From positions 31,259 through 95,258 of the forward strand of contig CAAERO010000039.1 of assembly GCA_900758495.1 (NCBI GenBank): a stretch of 64,000 nucleotides of DNA, given 5' to 3'. Made by a program: the position numbers and the translations under genes. Origin of the DNA: Bacilli bacterium. GTDB taxonomy: Bacteria > Bacillota_I > Bacilli_A > RF39 > UBA660. The notes under the pieces were generated by a model. It worked only from the letters and a program-made list of their open reading frames with translations, was not told the DNA's origin and searched no databases. Positions within the stretch are counted from its first letter, which is position 1. Each line of letters starts with the position of its first letter. This document shows, piece by piece, positions 36,322 to 45,596 of the stretch.

Positions 36322-38683
36322 TTTAGAATGGGTAAGTGATTATATTGATATATCTGATTTAACACCAAAAGAATTAGCTAAGATGGTTACAGAAAGTGAT
36401 ATCAATGTTGAAAAAGTAATTACTAATCATATAGATAACCTAGTAATCGGGGAAGTAGTAGAATGTGTTAATCATCCTGATAGTGATCACTTACATATAT
36501 GTAAAGTAGATATTGGAAGTGAAGTATTACAAATAGTATGTGGTGCTCCTAATGTTAGAGTGGGTTTAAAAGCAATAGTTGCACTTGTAGGAGCTGTTTT
36601 ACCAGGTGACTTTGAAATTAAGAAAAGTAAAATTAGAGGAGTAGAATCTAATGGTATGCTTTGTGCCTTATATGAATTAGGACTTGAAGAGAAGAATGAC
36701 GAGACTTATAGTAAAGGTATTTATGAAGGGGCAAGTAACTTAAAAGTAGGAGAAGATGCTTTAAAAGCTTTAGATTTAGAATCAACTGTACTTGAACTTG
36801 ATATTCATAAACATCGTAATAATGATTGTTACTATCACATTGGTTTTGCCTATATAGTAAGTGCTATCTTAAATAGAAAAGTAACTTTACCTGATATAAG
36901 TTTTAAAGAAATAACTGATAGTGTAGATAAACATTTTAGTCTAGAAGTAGCAACTAATAAATGTAGTTATTATCTTGCTAAAATGGTTAAAAATGTTACT
37001 ATTAAAGAATCTCCTTCCTTTATTAAAAAAAGATTAATAGCAGCAGGAATGCGTCCTATTAACAATGTAGTAGATATTTCTAATTATGTAATGTTAGAAT
37101 TTGGTCAACCACTTCACTTCTTTGATTATGATAAGTTAGGTGCTAAAGTCTTAGTAAGAGATGCTAAAGATTTAGAAGAGATTACTACTCTTGATAATAA
37201 GATAAGAAACTTAACTAATAATGATATTGTAATAACTGATACTATAAATCCTGTTTGTATTGCTGGTGTAATGGGTGGAATTGATACTGAAGTAACAGAT
37301 AATACGAAAACTATTCTAATTGAAAGTGCAATCTTTGATCCTGTTAGTATCAGAAATACTGCTGCAAGATTAAATCTTCGTAGTGAAGCATCTATTAGAT
37401 ATGGTAAAGGACTAAACTATGAATATACAGAAATGGCTATTAAAAGAGCTTGTCATTTACTAGAAAAGTATGCTGATGCTCAAATCTTATCTGGTATTGT
37501 TAAGTATGATAATATTGATAAAGAACCAAAAGTAGTAACCTTTAAAGCTAGTGAAGTTAATAATCTTTTAGGTATAGAAATAAGTGAAACTGATATGGAA
37601 AAAGAAATGGATAGATTAGGTTTTGCTTATACTTTAAAAGACCAAATATTTACAGTAACTATTCCCAATAGAAGACTTGATATTGAACCTAATGTAAATG
37701 ATATAGCAGAAGAAATTGTAAGACTTTATGGTTACCATAACTTAACTGCTACTTTACCAGTAGTATCTATCAAGAAAGGTGAATACAAAGGAGATATCAA
37801 ATATCGTAAGTATATTTCTAAAAGACTTAGAATGAAAGGCTTAACAGAAACTAAAACTTATACTTTAGTATCACCAGATATGGCTGAACTATTCTGTTAT
37901 GATAAAAAAGAAAAATTAGTTCTTCCAAACCCCATGAGTGTTGATAAGTCAGTTGTTAGAACTACTATTATTCCATCATTAATAAATGTCTATAATTATA
38001 ATAAAGCAAGAAAAACAGAAGATATCTTCTTATATGAAATAAGTAAAACTTATGATAAAAACTATCAAGAAGAATCTAAGATTGCTGGACTATTAAAAGG
38101 TAATATTGTTAAATCATCTTGGAATGGTAATATAAAATGTGACTTTTATGTTACTAAAGGCATAGTAGAAGATATCCTTAACTCTTTAGGATTTACTAAT
38201 CGCTATACTTTTGTACCAGAAAAACTTCCTAATCTTCATCCAGGTATTTCCGCTAGTATTTTATTAGATGGTGAAATGCTAGGAATTATTGGTCGTGTTC
38301 ATCCAAATATTTTAAAAGATGAAGTTTATGTTTTTGAACTTTCTTTAAATAAATTAATGCGTAAAGTAAAACCAATTAAGTTTAAAGAACCATCTAAATA
38401 TCCTAGTATTGAAAAAGATGTAGCATTCTTAATCGATAGAAATGTTAATTCCCTTGAAATAGAAAAAATGATAAAGAAATACTCATCAAGGTTATTAAAA
38501 GATATAAATGTATTTGATGTTTATCTTGGGGATAATATTTCCAAAGATAAAAAATCAATCGCCTTTAAACTAACTTATTTAGATGATAATAAAACTTTAA
38601 CAGATAATGAGGTAATGACTGATTTTCATAAGATGATAGAGAAAGTTACTAAAGAGTTTAATTGTGAGATTAGGGATAACTAA
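36314..38683 (+). CDS. pheT: Phenylalanyl-tRNA synthetase beta subunit
   Basis: The 789-residue subunit begins MINLEWVSDYIDISDLTP, with an EMAP/tRNA-binding domain (VGEVVECVNHPDSDHLHICKVD start), then IVCGAPNVRVG, the B3/B4 editing domain (NVVDISNYVMLEFGQPLHFFD), B5 (RRLDIEPNVNDIAEEIVRLYG) and a C-terminal FDX anticodon-binding domain (KYPSIEKDVAFLID). The start is ATG 36314 behind AAAGGAAG; the frame extends upstream into pheS without support. Its stop overlaps the next start (TAATG). Confidence 0.96.
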   Translation: MINLEWVSDYIDISDLTPKELAKMVTESDINVEKVITNHIDNLVIGEVVECVNHPDSDHLHICKVDIGSEVLQIVCGAPNVRVGLKAIVALVGAVLPGDFEIKKSKIRGVESNGMLCALYELGLEEKNDETYSKGIYEGASNLKVGEDALKALDLESTVLELDIHKHRNNDCYYHIGFAYIVSAILNRKVTLPDISFKEITDSVDKHFSLEVATNKCSYYLAKMVKNVTIKESPSFIKKRLIAAGMRPINNVVDISNYVMLEFGQPLHFFDYDKLGAKVLVRDAKDLEEITTLDNKIRNLTNNDIVITDTINPVCIAGVMGGIDTEVTDNTKTILIESAIFDPVSIRNTAARLNLRSEASIRYGKGLNYEYTEMAIKRACHLLEKYADAQILSGIVKYDNIDKEPKVVTFKASEVNNLLGIEISETDMEKEMDRLGFAYTLKDQIFTVTIPNRRLDIEPNVNDIAEEIVRLYGYHNLTATLPVVSIKKGEYKGDIKYRKYISKRLRMKGLTETKTYTLVSPDMAELFCYDKKEKLVLPNPMSVDKSVVRTTIIPSLINVYNYNKARKTEDIFLYEISKTYDKNYQEESKIAGLLKGNIVKSSWNGNIKCDFYVTKGIVEDILNSLGFTNRYTFVPEKLPNLHPGISASILLDGEMLGIIGRVHPNILKDEVYVFELSLNKLMRKVKPIKFKEPSKYPSIEKDVAFLIDRNVNSLEIEKMIKKYSSRLLKDINVFDVYLGDNISKDKKSIAFKLTYLDDNKTLTDNEVMTDFHKMIEKVTKEFNCEIRDN

Positions 38684-38985
38684 TGGATAAGAAAGAAACA
38701 TTAATTAATCAGTTTAAAACTTATGTTGGAGCATATTATGGTGTTAATAGTGTAGATGAATATGATTTAAAAGTTTATGTTTTAAAAGAAATAGAACAAG
38801 ATATAAAGAATTTTATTATAATAAATGAACTTGATAAGAAAGAATGTTTATTACTTGCTAAAGAAGTAGAAGAAAAAGTATCTTTAAAAACAAAATTACA
38901 AGATAGTCTTTTAATTCTTTATAAAATGAATGCTTCAATGGAACTTATCTTTATGATTAAAAGTAAATTAAAAAAATATAAGTAG
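38683..38985 (+). CDS. Small helical hypothetical protein after pheT
   Basis: This 100-residue cytoplasmic protein begins on the last base of the pheT stop codon (TAATG), so translation is coupled to the Phe operon. It is Lys/Glu-rich and probably all-helical, with segments YDLKVYVLKEIEQDIKNF and LLAKEVEEKVSLKTKLQDSL. I do not recognise a family. No membrane segment or catalytic motif is seen. Confidence 0.65.
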   Translation: MDKKETLINQFKTYVGAYYGVNSVDEYDLKVYVLKEIEQDIKNFIIINELDKKECLLLAKEVEEKVSLKTKLQDSLLILYKMNASMELIFMIKSKLKKYK

Positions 38986-39046
38986 TAAAAATTACCAGGA
39001 AAGAAAATCTTTAAATTAGGCATTTTATTAATGGAGGTGTCGAATT

Positions 39047-39418
39047 TTGAAAAAGATTTTCTTTTTTGTATTAGTTATTTCTATATTATTAATAATATCT
39101 AATACAAAAGCTTTAAATATATATAAAGGTAAAGAAATAGTTACTATATCTTTTAAAAATAAAGCGGTAACTACTAGAAATTTAAAAGATAAACTTAATT
39201 TTGATTATCAAATTATTTCTATGAAAGCAAAACTTAACTTATCTTATTATGATGATGCTATTATAAAAAGAATAGAGAATTTTAAGTTTAATGATATAGA
39301 AGATGGAGAAAAAGAATATATAGCCCTTTTAAAAAGATATGGTCTTTATAATGATATAGAGAAAGTTAACTGTTTTGGTGTTCCTTTAGAAAGTGTAACA
39401 GTATTTATTAAAAAATAG
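39047..39418 (+). CDS. Small secreted or anchored hypothetical protein
   Basis: This 123-residue protein has a clear signal-type N-terminus (KKIFFFVLVISILLIIS). The start is a TTG at 39047, seven bases after GGAGGTG. The mature part (about 100 residues) is basic, has a single Cys, and shows no family that I recognise. It may belong with the two small anchored proteins that follow. Confidence 0.6.
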   Translation: MKKIFFFVLVISILLIISNTKALNIYKGKEIVTISFKNKAVTTRNLKDKLNFDYQIISMKAKLNLSYYDDAIIKRIENFKFNDIEDGEKEYIALLKRYGLYNDIEKVNCFGVPLESVTVFIKK

Positions 39419-39492
39419 TAAAACTTATCAATTTTAAATATCTATTTTCCTAAAAAGTATGTTATCCTATAGATAATAGGAGAGGTAGAAAG

Positions 39493-40008
39493 ATGAAGTT
39501 AAAAAGAAGTAAGAAAGAAACAACTAAACTAAATATAGCAATAATAGTTACTGTATTAGTAGTGATTATTTTCTGTATAGCGATATGCTTGACTATTAGA
39601 GATAGTAACTTTAAAAAAGATGAAGTGATTTATTTAAAAAATCTAACCAGTTATATTGAGAATGATGATAAATTAGCAGAAGAAAGTTATCTTCTCACTA
39701 GTTATAATGAATATAAGAAAAAAATAAAAACAAACGAACTAACTCGAAGAAATTTTAAAGATAACAATTATCTTTTCTTAAAAATCAATTATAGTATGTG
39801 TGATACATCAGATGATTTACCATTTACTTATCATATTCAGAATAATACACTAAAAATAAGAGTTGATGATTATGAAACTTGCAGGGTTTGTGCTTTAGGT
39901 AATAGATATTATTTGATAAAACTCGATAAAAGTATTGTAAATCCTAATGTTACGATTGAACATAAAACAAAAGATCCTAATGCTTGTGATGGAGCAATTT
40001 TAAATTAA
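39493..40008 (+). CDS. Anchored Cys-containing protein, short paralog
   Basis: This 171-residue protein has a basic start (KLKRSKKETTK), one membrane segment (about 15-34) and an extracytoplasmic domain with CDTSDDLPF, TCRVCALGNRYYLIKL and NACDG. Its first 37 residues and their DNA are nearly identical to those of the next gene, while the rest is only moderately similar (NPNVTIEHK against SPNVDIKYK). It lacks the C-terminal domain of the paralog. The CxxC suggests a disulfide or redox site. AGGAGAGG precedes the ATG. Confidence 0.65.
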   Translation: MKLKRSKKETTKLNIAIIVTVLVVIIFCIAICLTIRDSNFKKDEVIYLKNLTSYIENDDKLAEESYLLTSYNEYKKKIKTNELTRRNFKDNNYLFLKINYSMCDTSDDLPFTYHIQNNTLKIRVDDYETCRVCALGNRYYLIKLDKSIVNPNVTIEHKTKDPNACDGAILN

Positions 40009-40019
40009 GAGGTAGAAAG

Positions 40020-41072
40020 ATGAAATTAAAAAGGAGTAAGAAAGAAACAACTAAACTAAATATAGCAATAATAGTAACTGTACTAGTAGTGATTATTTTC
40101 TGTATAGCGATATGCTTAACTATTAATAATAATACTAGAAAAGAAACTAACTTTATTTATTTAAAGTCAGTACTTAGTAATGAAGTAGATAATGAAATAC
40201 TAAAAAAAGATAACTATGTCTTTACTAGTTATGAAGAATATAAAAAAGTATTTGGTACTCTTAAGTTAAGTGAAAATGACTTTAAAGATAATAATTATCT
40301 TTTACTTAACATTGGTTATGACCCTTGTACTGAAAAAGAAATAACCCCAACTAATTATTCAGTTAATGGTAATAATATTAAAGTATCAATTTCCTATAAA
40401 AGTACTTGTGGTGGTTGTGCTAAAGAGAATGTTTATTACTTATTAAAAGTAAATAAAAACATTACTAGTCCTAATGTTGATATTAAATATAAAGAAATAA
40501 GTAAGGAAGACTGTGATCCTAATATGGCTTATAAACCATTAATTTATCTTTATCCCACAGTGGATACTAAAGTAAATGTAAAACTAGGAAGAAGTGAAGC
40601 ACTAACTTCAACTTATCCTAAATATAAAGATAGTTGGAATGTTTTAGCAAAACCAACGGGAGAGTTAATAGATGATAAGGGTCGTAGTTTTTATGGCTTA
40701 TACTGGGAAGGATATAACACGATTGATGTTACTTTTGAAGATGGTTTTGTGGTAAGGAAAGATGATTTAATTCCTTTTCTTGAGAAAAAATTAAGTGTTT
40801 TAGGTTTAAACGAAAGAGAAGCTAATGAATTTATTATTTATTGGTTACCAAAATTAGAAGAAAATGAATATAACTTAATTAGATTTGAAAGTATTACTAA
40901 TATAAATAAGGATATGCCACTTATTGTTAATCCTAATCCTGATACAGTGATTAGAGTTTTAATGGAATATAAAAAGGCAGATAAAAATACGAAAGTTAAA
41001 AAACAAGAGTTAACAACTCCTACTCGTAAAGGATTTACTGTAGTTGAATGGGGAGGTACTCTAATCAAATAA
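40020..41072 (+). CDS. Anchored protein with a conserved C-terminal domain, long paralog
   Basis: At 350 residues it has the same anchor and Cys domain as the previous gene (TCGGCAKENVYYLLKV at about 125-140). It adds a C-terminal domain of about 180 residues starting KPLIYLYPTVDTKVNVKLG and containing TYPKYKDSWNVLAKPTGEL, FYGLYWEGYNT, NEFIIYWLPKLEENEYNLI and FTVVEWGGTL. I recall this domain as a conserved exported domain in many Firmicutes, without known function. Only 11 bases separate it from the short paralog, and the ribosome site is GAGGTAG. Confidence 0.7.
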   Translation: MKLKRSKKETTKLNIAIIVTVLVVIIFCIAICLTINNNTRKETNFIYLKSVLSNEVDNEILKKDNYVFTSYEEYKKVFGTLKLSENDFKDNNYLLLNIGYDPCTEKEITPTNYSVNGNNIKVSISYKSTCGGCAKENVYYLLKVNKNITSPNVDIKYKEISKEDCDPNMAYKPLIYLYPTVDTKVNVKLGRSEALTSTYPKYKDSWNVLAKPTGELIDDKGRSFYGLYWEGYNTIDVTFEDGFVVRKDDLIPFLEKKLSVLGLNEREANEFIIYWLPKLEENEYNLIRFESITNINKDMPLIVNPNPDTVIRVLMEYKKADKNTKVKKQELTTPTRKGFTVVEWGGTLIK

Positions 41073-41086
41073 TTAAATAATTAATA

Positions 41087-41121
41087 ACATATAAAGTCTT
41101 TAGATTTTATGTGTTTTTTTT
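41087..41121 (+). terminator. Intrinsic terminator
   Basis: ACATATAAAGTC pairs with GATTTTATGTGT (12 bp including two G-T pairs, 4-base loop), followed by T-run to 41121. Confidence 0.75.
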
Positions 41122-41132
41122 CTAAATAAAAC

Positions 41133-41161
41133 TTGCAAACAAATGTTTTTCTTGTTATACT
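41133..41161 (+). promoter_or_regulatory. Sigma-A-type promoter of the HD hydrolase operon
   Basis: TTGCAA (41133-41138), 17 bases, TATACT (41156-41161), 25 bases before the start codon. Confidence 0.65.
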
Positions 41162-41186
41162 TGTAATGAAAAAAGTGGTGAAAAAA

Positions 41187-41771
41187 ATGAATAAAAGCGA
41201 TTTATTTAAAGATGAATTAAACTATTTGAAAAATGAAGATATTAAGAAGAGTGCAATGGAACTGATCAATTTGTTACCTGATTATTTCTTTCATGAGGCA
41301 GCATCTTCTACTGGAAAGTATCATCCTAAGTATGCTTTAGGAGAAGCTGGATTATTAAGACATACTAAAGCTGCTTGTTATATTGCTCATGAATTATTAA
41401 ATGATCCAGCAATAGGGGAAAAATATACCTCCCGAGAAAAAGACTTAATGATAGTAGGATTAATAATGCATGATGGTTTAAAAAGAGGTTTAAAGGAAGA
41501 GACATATACTAGATTTGATCACCCATTACTAGCCGCAAACTTTGTTTATGATAATAGAGAAAAAGTAGGTATTAGTGAAGAAGAAGCATTATTCTTAAAA
41601 GAAGTTATATCAACACATATGGGACCTTGGACTAAAGATTATAATGGTAATGAGGTGTTACCATATCCAAAAACTAAATATCAAAATTTTGTTCACATGT
41701 GTGATTATTTAGCTAGTAGAAAAGGATTGCTTGTACCTTTCGATAGTGCTAATAATGTCTCATTAATATAA
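41187..41771 (+). CDS. HD-domain phosphohydrolase
   Basis: This 194-residue protein has the HD signature spread as LLRHTKAACYIAHELL (first His), LIMHDGLKRG (HD pair), a later His in FDHPLLA and VISTHMGPW, and an Asp in HMCDYLASRKG. Such metal-dependent enzymes hydrolyse nucleotides or nucleic acid 2',3'-cyclic phosphates; the substrate here is unknown. The start ATG 41187 gives a hydrophilic N-terminus; a longer frame from 41133 runs through the promoter and is rejected. Next gene follows in 13 bases and is thymidylate kinase-like, so a nucleotide-related role is plausible. Confidence 0.85.
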   Translation: MNKSDLFKDELNYLKNEDIKKSAMELINLLPDYFFHEAASSTGKYHPKYALGEAGLLRHTKAACYIAHELLNDPAIGEKYTSREKDLMIVGLIMHDGLKRGLKEETYTRFDHPLLAANFVYDNREKVGISEEEALFLKEVISTHMGPWTKDYNGNEVLPYPKTKYQNFVHMCDYLASRKGLLVPFDSANNVSLI

Positions 41772-41784
41772 GAGGAACTAAAAA

Positions 41785-42450
41785 ATGGGAAAGATAATAG
41801 TAATTGAAGGAGTAAATGATTCAGGAAAAGAAACACAAAGTAAGCTACTAGCGCAAGCTCTAAAAGAAGAAGGATATAAAGTAGTAGAATTTTCTTTTCC
41901 AATGTATAAAAGTCCAACGGGAAAAATCTTTAAAGAATGTGTTTTAGGGAAGAATAATAATGGTTGGTTTCCAGAGGGATACGAAAAATTAGATCCATAT
42001 GTTGTTTGTCTTTATACAGCGGCAGATCGTAAATATCACAAAGAAAAGATAGAACGATATTTGCGTGATGACTATATTGTTATACTAAATAGATATACCA
42101 GTTCAAATATGGCTCATCAGGGTAGTAGATATAATGATAGTGAGGAACGCTTTTTTATGTATCAATGGATAGATAAATTAGAATATTGGTTATTAAGACT
42201 ACCTAAGCCAGATTGTACAATACTTTTGAAAGTACCAGCCAAATATCTTAATCAGTTAGATGAAAAACAAGTATCGTTTACTTTTCAAGAAGATATCTTT
42301 GAGCAAGATTTAGTTTTAAAATCATATATTGAATTATCAGAATTATATAATTGGGATACGATAGATTGTGTTTTTAATGATAAAATGAAATCAGTAGAAG
42401 CAATTCATCAAGAGATAATGAAAATAGTAAGAATAAATTTAGAAAAATAG
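41785..42450 (+). CDS. Thymidylate kinase-like P-loop kinase
   Basis: This 221-residue kinase opens with IIVIEGVNDSGKETQSKLLAQ, a TMPK-type P-loop in which the Ser/Thr after GK is replaced by Glu and followed by Thr. It has the acceptor motif FSFPMYKSPTGK, LNRYTSSNMAHQGSR (DRY-type nucleoside site, here NRY) and the LID-like QLDEKQVSFTFQEDIF. It should phosphorylate dTMP or a related nucleotide. The altered P-loop and NRY suggest a paralog of the main Tmk, which is not in this window. AGAGGAAC is the ribosome site. Confidence 0.8.
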   Translation: MGKIIVIEGVNDSGKETQSKLLAQALKEEGYKVVEFSFPMYKSPTGKIFKECVLGKNNNGWFPEGYEKLDPYVVCLYTAADRKYHKEKIERYLRDDYIVILNRYTSSNMAHQGSRYNDSEERFFMYQWIDKLEYWLLRLPKPDCTILLKVPAKYLNQLDEKQVSFTFQEDIFEQDLVLKSYIELSELYNWDTIDCVFNDKMKSVEAIHQEIMKIVRINLEK

Positions 42451-42475
42451 TTAATAATAGTGTTAGGTGATAAAT

Positions 42476-43120
42476 GTGGATTTATTAATTGTCTTAATCA
42501 AAACACTATTTTTTTATTGGGCGATAGTTTTACTATATCGTTTTATGGGAAAAAGAGAAGTTGGAGAATTGAGTATAGTAGATTTGATAGTATCAATCTT
42601 AATAGCAGAACTAGCAGCAATGTCTATAGAACAGTATGATAAAAGTGTTTTTTTAAGTTTAATTCCCATGATTGTTTTAGTTTTGTTACAAATAGTCCTT
42701 GCTAAACTTTCTCTTAAATATCCAAAACTAAGAACATTATTAGATGGAAATCCTTCTTTCATTATAGAAAAAGGGAAAGTTAATTATAAAGAACTAGTTA
42801 AACAAAGATATAATCTTGAGGATTTATTAACACAGTTAAGAGCAAGAGAAATTAAAAGCTTAGAAGAAGTTGACTATGCCATATTAGAAACATCAGGTAA
42901 GCTTTCTGTTTTTCAAAAACAAAAAGGGAAAAGTGTTTATCCATTAGCCATAATACTGGATGGAGTTATACAAGAAGAAACCCTGAAAGCAATTAAACGA
43001 GATAAAAAGTGGTTAGAAGAAATGCTTTTGTTAGAAAATATTTTATTAGAAGATGTCTTTTATGGCTTTTATAAAAATCATCAATTATTTTTAATAAAAA
43101 ATAGTGACTGTATCACTTAA
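42476..43120 (+). CDS. YetF/DUF421-family membrane protein
   Basis: This 214-residue protein has two or three N-terminal membrane helices, between them the diagnostic FMGKREVGELSIVDLIVSIL, followed by a cytoplasmic domain with LDGNPSFIIEKGKVNYKEL, YNLEDLLTQLRAREIKSLEEVDYAILETSGKLSVF split here as LLTQLRAREI and EVDYAILETSGKLSVF. This fits DUF421 (YetF, YrbG). Function is unclear; family members occur in sporulation and membrane contexts. The start is GTG 42476 after TTAGGTGAT; an upstream GTG at 42467 is inside the ribosome site. Confidence 0.88.
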   Translation: MDLLIVLIKTLFFYWAIVLLYRFMGKREVGELSIVDLIVSILIAELAAMSIEQYDKSVFLSLIPMIVLVLLQIVLAKLSLKYPKLRTLLDGNPSFIIEKGKVNYKELVKQRYNLEDLLTQLRAREIKSLEEVDYAILETSGKLSVFQKQKGKSVYPLAIILDGVIQEETLKAIKRDKKWLEEMLLLENILLEDVFYGFYKNHQLFLIKNSDCIT

Positions 43121-43168
43121 ACGACAAAATAAGTATAGAATAATATATAAAATAAGATGGGTGAAAAT

Positions 43169-44341
43169 ATGAAAAAGTATCTTATTCTTATTTCAATATG
43201 TATTCTAGGCTTATTTTTATTATCTATTAATATACCTAAAGGAGTAAAAAAAATGGAGGAAAAAAGATTTATCTTTATATCATATATAGAACTTACTAAA
43301 TATTTGAATAATAAAGATGAAATGGTAATGAAAAATACTATTGATGATATGGTAAATCAATGTAAAAATTTTGGCTTTACTGACATTATCTTACAGGTTA
43401 GAAGCTTTTCTGATGCTATTTATTATTCTGATATCTTTCCTAGTAGTACTGTTATTGTTTCAAAAGAAGGTGATAAACTTCCATTTGACGTTTTAGCTTA
43501 TTTTATAAATGTAAGTCATAATAATAATATTCATCTTCATGCTTGGATTAATCCTTATCGGATAAGAAGTAACTTGTCAAAAGTAGAAATTAAAGATAAT
43601 AATCCAGCTTTTAAATATTTAAACACTAATAAAGTAGAAAGTAATAGTAGAGGTGTTTTTTATAACCCAGCTGATATAGAAGTGAGAAAACTAATACTAT
43701 CAGGGGTAGATGAAATACTTGCTAATTATGATATAGATGGTATTCATTATGATGATTATTTTTATCCGAGTAATACCATTGATTTAGAAAATTATCAAGA
43801 AGCTAGAAAAGATAACCAAGATTTAACACTACAAGAATTTCGTTTAGAAAATACTACTAAATTGATAAAAGAAACTTATAAACGAGTAAAAAAGAAAAAT
43901 AAGAATATTTTATTTGGAATAAGTCCTGAGGGAAATATTAATAATAATTATGAAATTAATTATATTGATACTAAAAAATTTGCTAGTGAAGAAGGATATG
44001 TTGATTATTTAATGCCCCAGATATATTTTGGCTTTTTTAATTCTATCAAGCCTTTTTATCAAACTGTTAAAGAATGGAATAGTTATATAACTGCAGATAA
44101 AGTTAAATTAATACCAGCTCTTGCCTTTTATAAAGTTGGTTGTGAAGACTTATATGCTAAAGAGGGTCAATATGAGTGGGTTGAATCTAATAATATAATA
44201 GCAAGAGAAGTATTAGCTAGTAGACCATTATCTAATTATCAGGGCTTTGCTATTTTTAGATATGATTCTATACTAAGTGATAATTTGTCAGCACCAGCTT
44301 TTAAAGAAAAAGAAAATCTAAAAAAAATACTTAATGAGTAA
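43169..44341 (+). CDS. GHL10-type glycoside-hydrolase-like exported protein
   Basis: This 390-residue protein has an N-terminal membrane/signal segment (residues 3-22) and a TIM-barrel-like domain with DIILQVRSFSDAIYYS, HLHAWINPYRIRS, YNPADIEVRKLILSGVDEI, DIDGIHYDDYFYP and FGISPEGNINN, then YLMPQIYFGF. These are signatures of the glycosyl hydrolase-like 10 (YngK/PF02638-type) family; substrate is probably a cell-wall or surface glycan. The start ATG 43169 follows GATGGGTG by five bases; an upstream in-frame ATG at 43157 lies in that site. Confidence 0.85.
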   Translation: MKKYLILISICILGLFLLSINIPKGVKKMEEKRFIFISYIELTKYLNNKDEMVMKNTIDDMVNQCKNFGFTDIILQVRSFSDAIYYSDIFPSSTVIVSKEGDKLPFDVLAYFINVSHNNNIHLHAWINPYRIRSNLSKVEIKDNNPAFKYLNTNKVESNSRGVFYNPADIEVRKLILSGVDEILANYDIDGIHYDDYFYPSNTIDLENYQEARKDNQDLTLQEFRLENTTKLIKETYKRVKKKNKNILFGISPEGNINNNYEINYIDTKKFASEEGYVDYLMPQIYFGFFNSIKPFYQTVKEWNSYITADKVKLIPALAFYKVGCEDLYAKEGQYEWVESNNIIAREVLASRPLSNYQGFAIFRYDSILSDNLSAPAFKEKENLKKILNE

Positions 44342-44376
44342 TTGTTGTGTTATACTTAAATAGTAGGAGGCTTTAA

Positions 44377-44874
44377 ATGAATAAAAAAGGATTTACATTA
44401 ATTGAATTATTAGCAACAATTACTATTTTAGCAATGATTATGTTAGCGGCAGTTCCTAATATAATGAGTACTCTTGATAAAAGTAAGAGAAGAACTTATA
44501 TAGAGGATGCTAAGAAGATGATTTCTCTTGCTGAATATAGATTAAGAAGTGACACTACTGTTAGAAGACCAAGTAATGGGCAAAGTATAGTATTTTTACT
44601 TAAATCTATGGATTTAACAGATTTTAGTGAAGGACCAGAAGGTGGTCAATATGATACTAATTATTCCTATGTAAAATTAACAAATAGTGGTGGAACTTAT
44701 ATTTATTATGCTACATTAATAGAAAATTATGGTGATAATAAACATCGTGGAGTAGTAAATATGACAAGAGATCAACTTTTAAATGAAAATGCTATAAATA
44801 AAGTAAATAAACTGAATACTATTCCAAATATTGCTACATCAGGAGTTGTTCAAACTGTAAATGAATTAAAATAA
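44377..44874 (+). CDS. Type IV pilin-like (prepilin) protein
   Basis: This 165-residue protein has a class-III prepilin signal KKG|FTLIELLATITILAMI (cleavage after Gly5, Glu at mature position +5) and a helical N-terminal spine followed by a soluble head with DTNYSYVKLTNSGGTYIYYAT. It resembles minor pseudopilins of Com/T4P systems. No pilus ATPase, platform protein or prepilin peptidase gene is in this window. AGTAGGAGG is the ribosome site. Confidence 0.88.
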   Translation: MNKKGFTLIELLATITILAMIMLAAVPNIMSTLDKSKRRTYIEDAKKMISLAEYRLRSDTTVRRPSNGQSIVFLLKSMDLTDFSEGPEGGQYDTNYSYVKLTNSGGTYIYYATLIENYGDNKHRGVVNMTRDQLLNENAINKVNKLNTIPNIATSGVVQTVNELK

Positions 44875-44897
44875 TAAAAAAAAATAATTGCTAAAAA

Positions 44898-44927
44898 TTG
44901 ACACAAAATGACATATTGTGTTATTAT
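44898..44927 (+). promoter_or_regulatory. Promoter of pilin copy A
   Basis: TTGACA (44898-44903), 18 bases, TATTAT (44922-44927). The same arrangement recurs before copy B. Confidence 0.7.
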
Positions 44928-44954
44928 CAATCTATGAAGATATGGAGGATGTTT

Positions 44955-45536
44955 ATGAGAAAGAGCAAAGTTAATCAGAAAGGTTTTACATTAATCGAAT
45001 TATTGGCAGTTATCGTTATTTTAGCTATTTTAATGACTTTAGCAATTACTAGTATGCAGGGATATATTAATGGTGCTAAGAAAGATACATATATAACAAC
45101 CGCTCAACAATTTTTACAATATGTAAGGTTAGGAATTACTAATGGTGATTACACATCACCTGTAGCTGGTGAATGTACAGCTGTTCATATTAGTCAAATT
45201 CAAACAGAGTCAGGAGTAACTAAAAGTCCATTTGGAAAAGAACTTGTAGATAGTCAAAGTTTCATTGTAGTTTATAACGCTACTACAACAGGTGGAGATA
45301 AATTAAAGTATTATGCAGCAATGAACGATACACAAGGTAATGGGTTTACACTAGCAGAGGAAAACTCTTTAAATAGAAATATTGTTAAAGTTCGTAAAGA
45401 AGGTGGCTTTGCTGGTACAACATTACCTAGTAAAGTAGCTTCTACAGCAGAAGCTAATTTCACATTAGTAAAAGATGCCAAAGCAGCTGCTTCTGAGCCT
45501 GTACCAAAATGTAAGTTAACAACAATTGATGGTTAA
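44955..45536 (+). CDS. Type IV pilin-like protein, tandem copy A
   Basis: This 193-residue major-pilin-like protein has a prepilin leader KVNQKG|FTLIELLAVIVILAI (Glu at +5), a head domain, and two cysteines (AGECTA and PKCKLTT) that could form the C-terminal disulfide loop typical of pilins. It is nearly identical to copy B over the first 150 residues and then differs in a segment of about 35 residues (PSKVASTAEANF...ASEPV) before the shared CKLTTID end. The start ATG 44955 follows ATGGAGGATG; the longer frame from 44898 covers the promoter. Confidence 0.9.
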   Translation: MRKSKVNQKGFTLIELLAVIVILAILMTLAITSMQGYINGAKKDTYITTAQQFLQYVRLGITNGDYTSPVAGECTAVHISQIQTESGVTKSPFGKELVDSQSFIVVYNATTTGGDKLKYYAAMNDTQGNGFTLAEENSLNRNIVKVRKEGGFAGTTLPSKVASTAEANFTLVKDAKAAASEPVPKCKLTTIDG

Positions 45537-45546
45537 TTGTTAAAAT

Positions 45547-45572
45547 AAAATCTCCATTTTGGAGATTTTAAA
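45547..45572 (+). terminator. Hairpin terminator after pilin copy A
   Basis: AAAATCTCC and GGAGATTTT form a perfect 9-bp stem with a 5-base loop; the T-run is short. Confidence 0.6.
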
Positions 45573-45596
45573 GTTTAATATTTATAACACTTGAGA

